The notes below the pieces were generated by a model that ran no database searches, was not told the DNA's origin, and worked only from the letters and a program-made list of their open reading frames with translations. Shown here piece by piece: positions 1 through 6,083 of a stretch of DNA of 7,057 nucleotides (within the stretch, counting starts at the first letter, position 1; the number at the start of each line of letters is the position of its first letter). The stretch comes from Candidatus Melainabacteria bacterium. Its GTDB lineage: Bacteria > Cyanobacteriota > Vampirovibrionia > Obscuribacterales > Obscuribacteraceae. The position numbers were made by a program, and so were the translations under genes. Location of the stretch: the NCBI GenBank assembly GCA_016209785.1, contig JACQVM010000049.1, positions 1-7,057 on the forward strand, in the 5' to 3' direction.

Positions 1-93
1 CATGCAGTACTGGCAGCGCAAGTTACACCTGTCAGTGACAGAAATGCGCAAGTAAGTATGTATTCTGCCAAATCGGTCAACTAATCCCATCAT
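1..93 (-). CDS. moaA: MoaA, GTP 3',8-cyclase, N-terminal part (runs off left edge)
   Basis: Only the first 31 codons are in the window, on the minus strand. The peptide contains [18 protein letters not shown] (residues 6-23) followed by NLRCQYCM. This is the hallmark start of MoaA, with the Cx3Cx2C triad C23, C27, C30 that binds the radical-SAM [4Fe-4S] cluster. MoaA, with SAM as radical source, converts GTP to 3',8-cyclo-GTP, which MoaC turns into cyclic pyranopterin monophosphate; this is the first stage of molybdenum cofactor synthesis and is cytoplasmic. The gene overlaps the stop codon of the upstream MoaE-MoeB-rhodanese gene. Two adjacent ATG codons are possible: 93-91 (ATGA overlap) or 90-88 (TGATG overlap). 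An AAGG lies 1 base before the first and 4 bases before the second, so the second is a real alternative. The overlap suggests translational coupling. The rest of the protein, including the C-terminal cluster and GTP site, is outside the window. Confidence 0.93.
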   Translation of the reverse strand, partial: MMGLVDRFGRIHTYLRISVTDRCNLRCQYCM

Positions 94-1673
94 GCCTTAA
101 CATTGCTACCTTGACTGAACTTTAGCTTTATAGCGCTTATGCCACCAGCCACTGAGAACACATCGCTTATTCCTTTTTGCCGCAGCTGCTCAGCCAAACT
201 TTTACTCCGAGTACCACGTTGACAAAATAGAAGATATTTGCCAGTTGCATCTAGCGACGAGCTATCAACAATAAGCTCTCTCATTGGTATTGCCCAACAC
301 ATAGTCACAGGTGGGATTTCACGCTCATGTGGCTCTCGAATATCAATTAGCTGAAACTCGGCAAGTACTTTAGCGGAAAGCTCCTCTATATCCATCTCCA
401 AATTGTTCTTACGTTCTTTCTGCTTTGAGCTCAATTTAACAAGTGCGGGTTGGCTACCACAGACAGGACAAGCACTGTTGCGTAAAGCCTTAATTTGGCG
501 AATCTCCCAGCTCAGTAAGTTGAATAAAACAATGTGATCGGTCAAGGAGGTTGGCAATTCAAGAATTAGCTTCAGTGCTTCCATAGCTTGCATGGCACCC
601 AATACACCTGGCACAGCACCGATAACTCCTGACTCAGTACAGGTGCCAACACAACCAGCTTCTGGCACCTGCGCCCACAAACAACGTAGACATTGTCCAT
701 GGCCACTTGAGTCAATGAGCTGGATTTGCCCTTCATATTGATAAATGCTTGACACAACAAGCGGTATTCGAGCAAGCACGCAAGCATCATTGAGCAAAAA
801 TTTGCTCTCAAAATTGTCTGTGCAATCAAGCACCAGGTCATACTGAGAAATTATGGACTGAGCATTTTGGACACTAATTTTGGTATGGTGGCAAACAACG
901 TCAACTAAAGGGTTAAGATCTTGCAATTTTTGTGCTGCCAGATAAGCCTTGGCTTGACCAATGTCCTTAGGTGAATACAAAACTTGCCGATTAAGATTGC
1001 TAATCTCCAACTTGTCGAACTCACAAATGCCTATTGTGCCTACGCCTGCAGCAGCCAGGTACATAAGCGCAGGAGATCCAAGCCCACCTGAGCCTACAAC
1101 CAGGACCCGGGCATGTTTTAGCTTTTCTTGTCCGCTAATGCCAATTTCAGGCAGACAAATTTGCTTTGAGTATAATTCAGCCTGGCTTAAGTACTGCCCC
1201 CTAGGCAGTACTGTTGACTCATTGCTTGGCTGGTCAATAGGGTGGCATGGCTTAGCGTGAGAGCTTTGACAATTGACCCAGGATGTTGATCCATCAACAT
1301 AATGTTCTTTTTTCCAGATTGGCAGCCTGGACTTAACCTCATCGATGATGTAGCTAACTGCAGCCATTGCTTGCCTCCTATGGGCAGCTGTTACACCAGC
1401 CCACACAGCTGTTTCACCAATTGCCAATAAGCCTGTGCGATGGACACACACAGCATTTAAAACGTCAAATTTGTGTTGAACCTCCTCAATTATTTTTTCC
1501 CCTTCTGTGGTAGCCAGCTTATCAAAAGACTCATACTCAAGGAAATCAACTTCCTTGCCTTCATTGTGATTACGAACCCAGCCTTCAAAGACGCAAAACG
1601 CACCAGCTCGGCAATCCACCAGCATTGCCTTTAAGTGCTCTTGATCAATGGGCTCTGAGGTCAGGCAAAACAT
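90..1673 (-). CDS. MoaE-MoeB-rhodanese triple fusion: molybdopterin synthase large subunit, MoaD adenylyltransferase and sulfurtransferase
   Basis: A single uninterrupted 527-residue protein with three domains. Residues 1-135 are MoaE-like: VRNHN (33-37), VHRTG (77-81), GVTAAHR (93-99) and the two lysines in [11 protein letters not shown] (K114, K121), matching the active-site residues of E. coli MoaE. A linker (about 136-160) leads to a MoeB/ThiF E1-like domain (about 160-410): ATP loop GSGGLGSP (194-201), SNLNRQ (225-230), K242, DCTDNF (283-288) and two zinc-binding CxxC pairs, C328/C331 and C402/C405. C345 lies where ThiF has its conserved cysteine. Residues about 425-520 are a rhodanese with LIDIREPHE (442-450) and active loop CQRGTR (484-489), catalytic cysteine kept. 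Inferred role: adenylate the MoaD C-terminus, convert it to a thiocarboxylate, then use it to make molybdopterin from the cyclic precursor. The start ATG has an AGGGGGA ribosome site inside the end of moaD, 2 bases after the moaD stop. MoeB-rhodanese fusions are well known (MOCS3); adding MoaE is unusual to my knowledge. Confidence 0.95.
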   Translation of the reverse strand: MFCLTSEPIDQEHLKAMLVDCRAGAFCVFEGWVRNHNEGKEVDFLEYESFDKLATTEGEKIIEEVQHKFDVLNAVCVHRTGLLAIGETAVWAGVTAAHRRQAMAAVSYIIDEVKSRLPIWKKEHYVDGSTSWVNCQSSHAKPCHPIDQPSNESTVLPRGQYLSQAELYSKQICLPEIGISGQEKLKHARVLVVGSGGLGSPALMYLAAAGVGTIGICEFDKLEISNLNRQVLYSPKDIGQAKAYLAAQKLQDLNPLVDVVCHHTKISVQNAQSIISQYDLVLDCTDNFESKFLLNDACVLARIPLVVSSIYQYEGQIQLIDSSGHGQCLRCLWAQVPEAGCVGTCTESGVIGAVPGVLGAMQAMEALKLILELPTSLTDHIVLFNLLSWEIRQIKALRNSACPVCGSQPALVKLSSKQKERKNNLEMDIEELSAKVLAEFQLIDIREPHEREIPPVTMCWAIPMRELIVDSSSLDATGKYLLFCQRGTRSKSLAEQLRQKGISDVFSVAGGISAIKLKFSQGSNVKA

Positions 1674-1675
1674 TC

Positions 1676-1933
1676 TTATCCCCCTGCCACTGGCGGTATA
1701 AATACTACCTCGTCCTCATCGCAAAGCTGTGTATCCCAGTCCTTAAATTCGTTGTTGATGGCCAGTTGCATACGGTCTACACCAAGACTAAATCCCCATC
1801 GCTCTCTTAACTCTTCATACAGTTGCCTTGCTGTGGTAGCTTGTGTACACAGGCTCTCCTGAGATGTCCTTGCCTGCTCCCGGAGAAGAGCATAGTATGA
1901 AACACTAATCCTTTTTCCCTTGCCAACAACCAT
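1676..1933 (-). CDS. moaD: MoaD, molybdopterin synthase sulfur-carrier subunit
   Basis: A small beta-grasp (ubiquitin-like) protein of 85 residues, close to the 81 of E. coli MoaD. It shows the usual first strand (ISVSYYALLREQA), a TTARQLYEELRERWG helix, LAINNEF in the middle, and DEDEVVFIPPVAGG at the C-terminus. The terminal Gly-Gly is the residue pair that MoeB adenylates and that carries the thiocarboxylate sulfur to MoaE. The next gene downstream encodes both partner activities in one chain, 2 bases after this stop. Start choice: ATG at 1933 is preferred because GGGTGG precedes it at about 6 bases. An in-frame GTG at 1942 would add three residues but has no ribosome site. ThiS is an alternative family with the same fold, but the MoaE and MoaA neighbours decide for MoaD. 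A possible hairpin covers the ribosome site (see separate entry). Confidence 0.92.
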   Translation of the reverse strand: MVVGKGKRISVSYYALLREQARTSQESLCTQATTARQLYEELRERWGFSLGVDRMQLAINNEFKDWDTQLCDEDEVVFIPPVAGG

Positions 1934-1937
1934 GCTT

Positions 1938-1966
1938 GCCACCCGGTCAATTTAATGTCAAGTGGC
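1938..1966 (-). promoter_or_regulatory. Possible hairpin masking the moaD ribosome-binding site
   Basis: On the minus strand GCCACTTG (1966-1959) can pair with CGGGTGGC (1945-1938): 8 pairs, two of them G-U, with a 13-base loop. The 3' arm contains the GGGTGG that would serve as ribosome site for the ATG at 1933, and also the alternative GTG at 1942. Folding would therefore lower moaD translation. This is seen in the sequence by hand pairing only. It does not resemble the known Moco riboswitch in size, and no ligand is claimed. Confidence 0.3.
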
Positions 1967-1991
1967 CTTATTGTCGCATAAAGATAAAGGT

Positions 1992-3560
1992 TTAAACCAC
2001 AACTTGAAGATTTACAGGACACAGCCCACTTGGCAGATGTTGTCCTAGAAGTACAAGAGAAAGTGCTTCTACTGCAAGATCTGAAGGATCAAAAGTAGCC
2101 AGACAATTGTCCCAGTCAGGCAAGCCCATAAGGTCATATGGCACATCGCAAGCAATTGCTATCTTGTCCTTACATACCTCAGCCAAGGATTTACCCAACT
2201 TGATTTGTCCTTGATTAAGAAGGCTTCGGTATGTGAGATAAATGCAGCCTTGCCCTTTACACTGCTCTGCAACAACAGCAATTTCCTCAGTGGTCGGGTC
2301 TGGCAAATAACGCACTTGTTTGAGCTGAATTTTGCCTGCTTTAAGGAGTTGTTTTGAGTACTTAACTAGGTACTGTTCAAGATTTAAAGCATAGCGAGGA
2401 AGATCGGGTGTAACTATAACCCACCAGCCACTAGTTAGGTCCGGAATGTTACCCCGCAAACAACTTATGGCACGGCTGGCAGCTTTAAGGCTTGTATCAT
2501 GATCCACTGACAATAGTTGCTTAAGTTCATGGAGACGTTCCAGGCGGCTCTTGGGCTGTTCAGTTAGTTGTCCAGTTATAGTAAGTGCTTTCTCTAGCCT
2601 ATCTTTGGATTTTGCAAGTTGACTCTCATGAATACGTCCTGACTTAACTGCTTTCATGAGCGCCTTGTGCACGGATTTTACTTGTGATGGCTTTCCTAAA
2701 ACTAACAACTGATCTGCACCAGCAGCCAGAGCCAAAACAGCAGCTTCTTCCAACTCCCAATTATCGGCAATACCTTTCATAAGCAGGTCATCAGTAAACA
2801 CTAGCCCAGCAAAACCTAGGTACTGTCTTAAAAGCCCGGTTGTAACCCGGTAAGACAAAGATGCTGGAAGCGGCTTCTCATCAATTGCACAAGACCAAAT
2901 ATGACCTGTCATCATTGCCGGGCTATATTGCACACAAGCCCGGAAAGGAACAAGCTCTTGCTGCCATAGTTCTTTGGCACCACGTTTATTGACAGCAAGG
3001 TGCAGGTGAGAATCTTCAATCGTATCCCCATGCCCAGGAAAATGCTTCCCTACAGCTATGATTCCTTCGTCTGTTAGGCTCTTTGTTACAACCATGCCAA
3101 GTTCACGGACTTGGGCCGGATTACTCCCAAAGCTCCTGGTGCCAATTATTGGATTAAGCGGATTGGTTAAAACATCCAAAACTGGAGATAAAACACAGTT
3201 GACTCCTAAGAGTTTAAGCTGCTTGGCACTAAGGTGGGCAATGCAGGCCGCCTCATGGGGATCATTGAGGGCAGAAAGCGCCATAGCGGAGCTCAACGGT
3301 GTAAGAATGTGATCAAACCTTTGCACCGAGCCACCTTCTTGGTCCACCGCTATTAGAGGCTCCCAAGAAGTGCGCATAGAAATAGATCCAATAAGGCAAG
3401 AGAGTTGTTCTAGATCCTTAGCATTTTCCTTGAAAAGCACGACACCACCCATGATGCCCTTCTCAAGAACATCGCTAGTATCATCATCCAGCTCCTCACC
3501 TTCAATCCTGCCAACGATGAGCCTGCCAACAGCCTGCCTAAGATCATTTGGCTTACCCAC
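1992..3560 (-). CDS. Glycoside hydrolase family 3, NagZ-like beta-N-acetylhexosaminidase, two-domain
   Basis: A 522-residue protein read from a GTG start. The N-terminal GH3 barrel (about 1-335) shows VDQEGGSVQRF (72-82), SPVLDV (125-130), GTRSFG (140-145), KHFPGHGDT (172-180), the DSH loop (183-185), MTGHI (217-221) and VFTDDLLMKGI (254-264). D257 is the expected nucleophile, and D183/H185 form the acid-base dyad characteristic of NagZ-type enzymes rather than ordinary beta-glucosidases. Residues about 350-522 form a second domain ending in a LGQHLPSGLCPVNL stretch, like the C-terminal domain of larger GH3 enzymes; single-domain NagZ is about 340 residues. There is no signal peptide, so it should be cytoplasmic and act on GlcNAc-anhydroMurNAc peptides in cell-wall recycling (inference from family). 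Start choice: the frame is open up to ATG 3620, but that would overlap the cyclase gene by 68 bases. The GTG at 3560 has GAGGAG 4 bases upstream and overlaps the cyclase stop by 8 bases, fitting coupled translation. Confidence 0.88.
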   Translation of the reverse strand: MGKPNDLRQAVGRLIVGRIEGEELDDDTSDVLEKGIMGGVVLFKENAKDLEQLSCLIGSISMRTSWEPLIAVDQEGGSVQRFDHILTPLSSAMALSALNDPHEAACIAHLSAKQLKLLGVNCVLSPVLDVLTNPLNPIIGTRSFGSNPAQVRELGMVVTKSLTDEGIIAVGKHFPGHGDTIEDSHLHLAVNKRGAKELWQQELVPFRACVQYSPAMMTGHIWSCAIDEKPLPASLSYRVTTGLLRQYLGFAGLVFTDDLLMKGIADNWELEEAAVLALAAGADQLLVLGKPSQVKSVHKALMKAVKSGRIHESQLAKSKDRLEKALTITGQLTEQPKSRLERLHELKQLLSVDHDTSLKAASRAISCLRGNIPDLTSGWWVIVTPDLPRYALNLEQYLVKYSKQLLKAGKIQLKQVRYLPDPTTEEIAVVAEQCKGQGCIYLTYRSLLNQGQIKLGKSLAEVCKDKIAIACDVPYDLMGLPDWDNCLATFDPSDLAVEALSLVLLGQHLPSGLCPVNLQVVV

Positions 3561-4533
3561 GGGACTCCTCACAATCAATGAGACAGAAAGCATCGACCGC
3601 ACGCTGGCGACCTGCAACATTTACCTTTCCTAATCCAATGAATTTAAACTTGTGCTCAGTGAGGTTATGGGTGGTTTTGTCAACAATAATCCGGCTAGGT
3701 GTCTCGTCTGTTATAAGCTTTTCCAAACGAAAGGCTATGTTTGCCGTGTCCCCCAAGAGCGCTGGATTTGCTTCCGAGTGCCCCAGTGAGCCTGCTGCTG
3801 CAGGTCCTGTAGACAAGGCAAGATCCAGCCTTAACGGATGCTCTGGAAATGGCCAGTAATCGGGGTTTGCTGCTAGCGCATTAGCCAGTGTTCGCAGCCT
3901 TAACGCTGTATAGCAAGCCTGGTATGCATGCAAGTTGGATGGGGTCTTAGAGACGTCCTCCTGCCAATAAGCCATGATGGCATCCCCCATAATCTTTTCC
4001 AATTGTCCTTGATTATTGCTGATTTCCTCATTAAGCGATGCAAACACTCTTTGTGTTGCTTGCATAACAACTTCTGGATTGTCAGCATGGGCTTCCATGA
4101 GTGCAGTAAACCCTTTAATGTCAGCAACAAGGATAGTGGCATTGATAAGCTGGATTCTAAAGTGAGTTTTTTCCAACTCAGTTTTTTCCAACTCAGTTTC
4201 TGCTCTTAAAACCGACTCTGGCAAAGCTACCAACAAATCTATTTGAGCAATCTTTACACGGTCACCATTTTGAAGCAGATATTCACGCCCCGGTACCAGC
4301 CTTTCGCCATTTAGACGTGTGCCATTGGTTGAACCTGAATCTCTTATTGTCCAGCCTTCTAATGTTCGGCGAATTTCAGCATGCTGACCGGACACCTCAG
4401 GATGAGGCAACACAAGTTTGGTCGTACCTTGTGGATCTGGCTTGCGTCCAATAGCAAAACAGCCTGCTTCGGTCAGTTCTACTGAATAAGCTTCCGGTGT
4501 GTCTGGATAGACCGTGATAAAACCGGCAGCCAT
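3553..4533 (-). CDS. FHA domain-class III adenylate/guanylate cyclase
   Basis: A 326-residue protein without signal peptide or membrane segment. Residues about 5-104 are an FHA phosphothreonine-binding domain with the binding residues in place: GRKP (29-32), S48 and H51 in SGQHAEI, and DSGSTNGTRLNG (65-76). A short charged linker with the repeat ELEKTELEKT (114-123) probably forms the coiled coil that dimerises cyclases. Residues about 130-320 are a class III cyclase domain: metal-binding D138 (VADIKGFT) and D184 (MGDAIMAYW), base-contacting K180, and transition-state residues N265 and R269 (GDTANIAFRLE). The position usually Asp or Thr in adenylate cyclases appears to be A258, so cAMP versus another product is uncertain. 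An in-frame TAA 18 bases upstream of ATG 4533 fixes the start; no clear ribosome site precedes it. Inferred role: a soluble cyclase whose activity or partners depend on a phosphothreonine protein, hence on a Ser/Thr kinase. It heads the block that includes GH3 and the moa genes. Confidence 0.92.
   Translation of the reverse strand: MAAGFITVYPDTPEAYSVELTEAGCFAIGRKPDPQGTTKLVLPHPEVSGQHAEIRRTLEGWTIRDSGSTNGTRLNGERLVPGREYLLQNGDRVKIAQIDLLVALPESVLRAETELEKTELEKTHFRIQLINATILVADIKGFTALMEAHADNPEVVMQATQRVFASLNEEISNNQGQLEKIMGDAIMAYWQEDVSKTPSNLHAYQACYTALRLRTLANALAANPDYWPFPEHPLRLDLALSTGPAAAGSLGHSEANPALLGDTANIAFRLEKLITDETPSRIIVDKTTHNLTEHKFKFIGLGKVNVAGRQRAVDAFCLIDCEESRG
4165..4199. repeat. 15-bp tandem repeat, about 2.3 copies, inside the cyclase linker
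   Basis: The 15-base unit GTTTTTTCCAACTCA (plus strand) occurs at 4166-4180 and again, identical, at 4181-4195, with a partial third copy after it. On the coding strand it encodes the repeated pentapeptide ELEKT at cyclase residues 114-123. Because the unit is a multiple of three, loss or gain by slippage would keep the frame and change the linker by five residues. Confidence 0.9.
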
Positions 4534-4569
4534 CGGAATCTTAAACCATTACTCATTTTCAGGCACAAC

Positions 4570-4592
4570 AATTGAGGCCTGCCCTCACAATT
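4570..4592 (-). other. Hairpin between metK and the cyclase gene
   Basis: On the minus strand AATT-GT-GAGG, loop GCAGG, then CCTCAATT forms an 8-pair stem with a two-base GT bulge and a 5-base loop. In the minus direction it is followed by TTGTTGTG, not a T-run, so it is a poor intrinsic terminator for metK. In the plus direction it is followed by TTTTAATT, but there is no plus-strand gene to terminate. If the candidate promoter just upstream is used, the hairpin would sit at the very 5' end of the cyclase transcript, where such structures can stabilise mRNA. Confidence 0.4.
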
Positions 4593-4595
4593 TTA

Positions 4596-4624
4596 ATTAT
4601 AGCTTTAGCAGAAAAAGATGTTGT
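4596..4624 (-). promoter_or_regulatory. Candidate sigma-70 type promoter for the cyclase-GH3-moa block
   Basis: The minus strand carries a perfect TATAAT (4601-4596), 17 bases after ACAACA (4624-4619), which matches only the last three bases of the TTGACA consensus. The predicted transcript would begin near 4589, about 56 bases before the cyclase ATG. This lies in the 97-base gap after the metK stop, so the downstream genes could be expressed apart from metK. Confidence 0.42.
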
Positions 4625-4630
4625 GCTAGC

Positions 4631-5887
4631 CTATACCTTAGCCGTTGCAACCAGTGCTTTTTTTAATTCACTTACCTTGTCAAGTCGCTCCCAGGGAAGG
4701 TCTAAATCGGTTCTTCCAAAATGCCCATAAGAAGCTACCAATTGATAAAAGTGACCGTTTCGCTCACGGGGCAAATTGCACAAATCAAACCTAGCAATAA
4801 TTGCCGCAGGCCTTAAATCAAAAGTATCTTTGACAATTGCTGTAATTTCATCATCTGGGATAGTGCCAGTACCAAATGTGGTTACGTTTACTGACACAGG
4901 ACGTGCAACCCCAATGGCATAAGCAATCTGAACTTCACAAGATTGAGCAAGCCCAGCAGCAACAATATTTTTAGCCACATGGCGGGCAGCATAAGAAGCA
5001 CTGCGGTCTACCTTGGTAGGGTCCTTCCCTGAAAATGCCCCCCCACCATGGCGTGCATATCCACCATATGTGTCTACAATAATTTTGCGGCCCGTCAGTC
5101 CTGTATCACCCTGGGGACCACCAACCACAAAACGACCAGATGGATTAATCAGATAACGTGTGTCCTTGTCTGGCTTAATTGTCAAATCTTGAAACACAGG
5201 GCTTACTACATAAGCCTTTAAATCATTGGCAATGCGCTTTTGCAACTCGCCATTGTCTTCAATTCCATCAATGGCTGGATCATGCTGCGTGGAAATAACA
5301 ATAGAATCAACCCTGGTAGGTTTATTACCTTTGTACTCAATAGTGACCTGTGTTTTCCCATCCGGTCTTAAATACTTAAGTGTTCCGGACTTTCTAACCT
5401 CAGCTAACCGTCTGGCAATCCTGTGAGCCAGAGATATTGGCAACGGCATGAGTTCAGGGGTTTCGTTACAGGCATAACCAAACATCATGCCCTGATCTCC
5501 AGCCCCAATTTGGTCTATCACATCAGACGACTGCTGTCCACGAACTTCAAGGGCCTGACTAACCCCGCCAGCAATGTCAGCCGACTGTTTATCAATTGCT
5601 ACCAGCACAGCACATGTGCGTGCATCAAAACCACCGCCATGCTCGCCTTCGTAGCCAATCTCAGCAATCTTTCTACGTACAATCTCGGGCATATCGAGAG
5701 TCGACTTGGTTGTAATCTCACCTGTAACCAGCACCATTCCAGTGGTGACACTGCATTCACAAGCTACGCGAGCCTTGGGATCCTGGGTTAAGATTGCATC
5801 CAAAATTGCATCAGAAATTTGATCGCAAATCTTATCAGGGTGACCCTCCGTGACCGATTCCGAGGTAAAAAGATATCGCTGAGACAA
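4631..5887 (-). CDS. metK: S-adenosylmethionine synthase MetK
   Basis: Makes S-adenosylmethionine from methionine and ATP in the cytoplasm; the protein normally works as a tetramer. The 418-residue product begins (M)[18 protein letters not shown], the standard MetK N-terminus, with the ATP-contacting GHPDK at 15-19. [12 protein letters not shown] (128-139), GDTGLTGRK (260-268) and GGGAFSGKD (281-289, the second MetK signature) are all intact, so the enzyme should be active. Start choice: the frame stays open for 44 more codons to ATG 6019, but that extension matches nothing in MetK. The TTG at 5887-5885 has AAGGAG 7 bases upstream and gives the usual length for cyanobacterial MetK. The gene is divergent from the sigma factor gene. 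The leader contains two short hairpins but no SAM-riboswitch signature that I could recognise. The product is the cofactor used by MoaA at the left edge, though no regulatory link is visible. Confidence 0.97.
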   Translation of the reverse strand: MSQRYLFTSESVTEGHPDKICDQISDAILDAILTQDPKARVACECSVTTGMVLVTGEITTKSTLDMPEIVRRKIAEIGYEGEHGGGFDARTCAVLVAIDKQSADIAGGVSQALEVRGQQSSDVIDQIGAGDQGMMFGYACNETPELMPLPISLAHRIARRLAEVRKSGTLKYLRPDGKTQVTIEYKGNKPTRVDSIVISTQHDPAIDGIEDNGELQKRIANDLKAYVVSPVFQDLTIKPDKDTRYLINPSGRFVVGGPQGDTGLTGRKIIVDTYGGYARHGGGAFSGKDPTKVDRSASYAARHVAKNIVAAGLAQSCEVQIAYAIGVARPVSVNVTTFGTGTIPDDEITAIVKDTFDLRPAAIIARFDLCNLPRERNGHFYQLVASYGHFGRTDLDLPWERLDKVSELKKALVATAKV

Positions 5888-5907
5888 TGTTGCTCTCCTT
5901 GTTGACC

Positions 5908-5944
5908 CTGCTAAAGCAGCCCTAGGTGCGGCCTTGCTTAAGGC
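5908..5944 (-). other. Two short hairpins in the metK leader, just upstream of its ribosome site
   Basis: On the minus strand GCCTT-AAGC-AAGGC (5944-5931) forms a perfect 5-pair stem with a 4-base loop. About 11 bases further on, CTGC-TTTA-GCAG (5919-5908) forms a 4-pair stem with a tetraloop, or a 12-base near-palindrome. The second ends about 10 bases before the AAGGAG ribosome site of metK. The stems are short and could be chance, but their order and position fit a leader that influences metK translation. Confidence 0.28.
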
Positions 5945-6051
5945 TATGCTATCATCTTTTGCTAAGTGCGAATTAAACGCAATCAAGGAAGACCAACAAA
6001 GTAAGCCTAAAAGCCACATTCAAACCAAGACCCTGGCAGTGTTAGGATATT

Positions 6052-6083
6052 AGTGTCTTACATCGCTATACTTAAGCGACACT
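6052..6083. repeat. Nested inverted repeats in the metK-sigma divergent region
   Basis: Outer arms AGTGTC (6052-6057) and GACACT (6078-6083) are perfect inverted copies 20 bases apart. Inside them TCGCT (6063-6067) and AGCGA (6075-6079) form a second inverted pair with a 7-base spacer. The two pairings share bases 6078-6079, so as RNA they would compete, while as DNA they could be an operator for a dimeric regulator. The position between two divergent genes, overlapping the candidate -10 boxes, favours a regulatory role; no known operator is recognised. Confidence 0.4.

Noticed and set aside
1943..1966. TTGACA on the minus strand as a -35 box for a moaD promoter
   Set aside because: No TATAAT-like hexamer at 16-18 bases; the ribosome site and start fall there instead.
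1989..1998. Perfect palindrome GGTTTAAACC at the end of the GH3 gene
   Set aside because: Ten bases, overlapping the stop codon, with no spacer or T-run; expected by chance in several kilobases.
3548..3859. 103-codon plus-strand frame opposite the cyclase
   Set aside because: Antisense to a conserved cyclase domain, with low-complexity composition and no motif.
4570..4600. Intrinsic terminator for metK
   Set aside because: The T-run follows the hairpin on the plus strand only, where there is no upstream gene; in the metK direction no T-run follows.
5423..5791. 122-codon open frame on the plus strand opposite metK
   Set aside because: Entirely inside the well-supported metK gene, with no recognisable domain and composition of an antisense shadow.
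5888..6019. A 44-residue N-terminal extension of MetK starting at ATG 6019, hydrophobic at its start and resembling a signal peptide
   Set aside because: MetK is cytoplasmic, the extension resembles no MetK sequence, and the TTG at 5887 has a strong ribosome site exactly at the conserved N-terminus. The open frame is probably chance.
5888..6060. SAM riboswitch upstream of metK
   Set aside because: I could not find the conserved cores of the SAM riboswitch families by eye; only short hairpins are present. Left as a leader observation.
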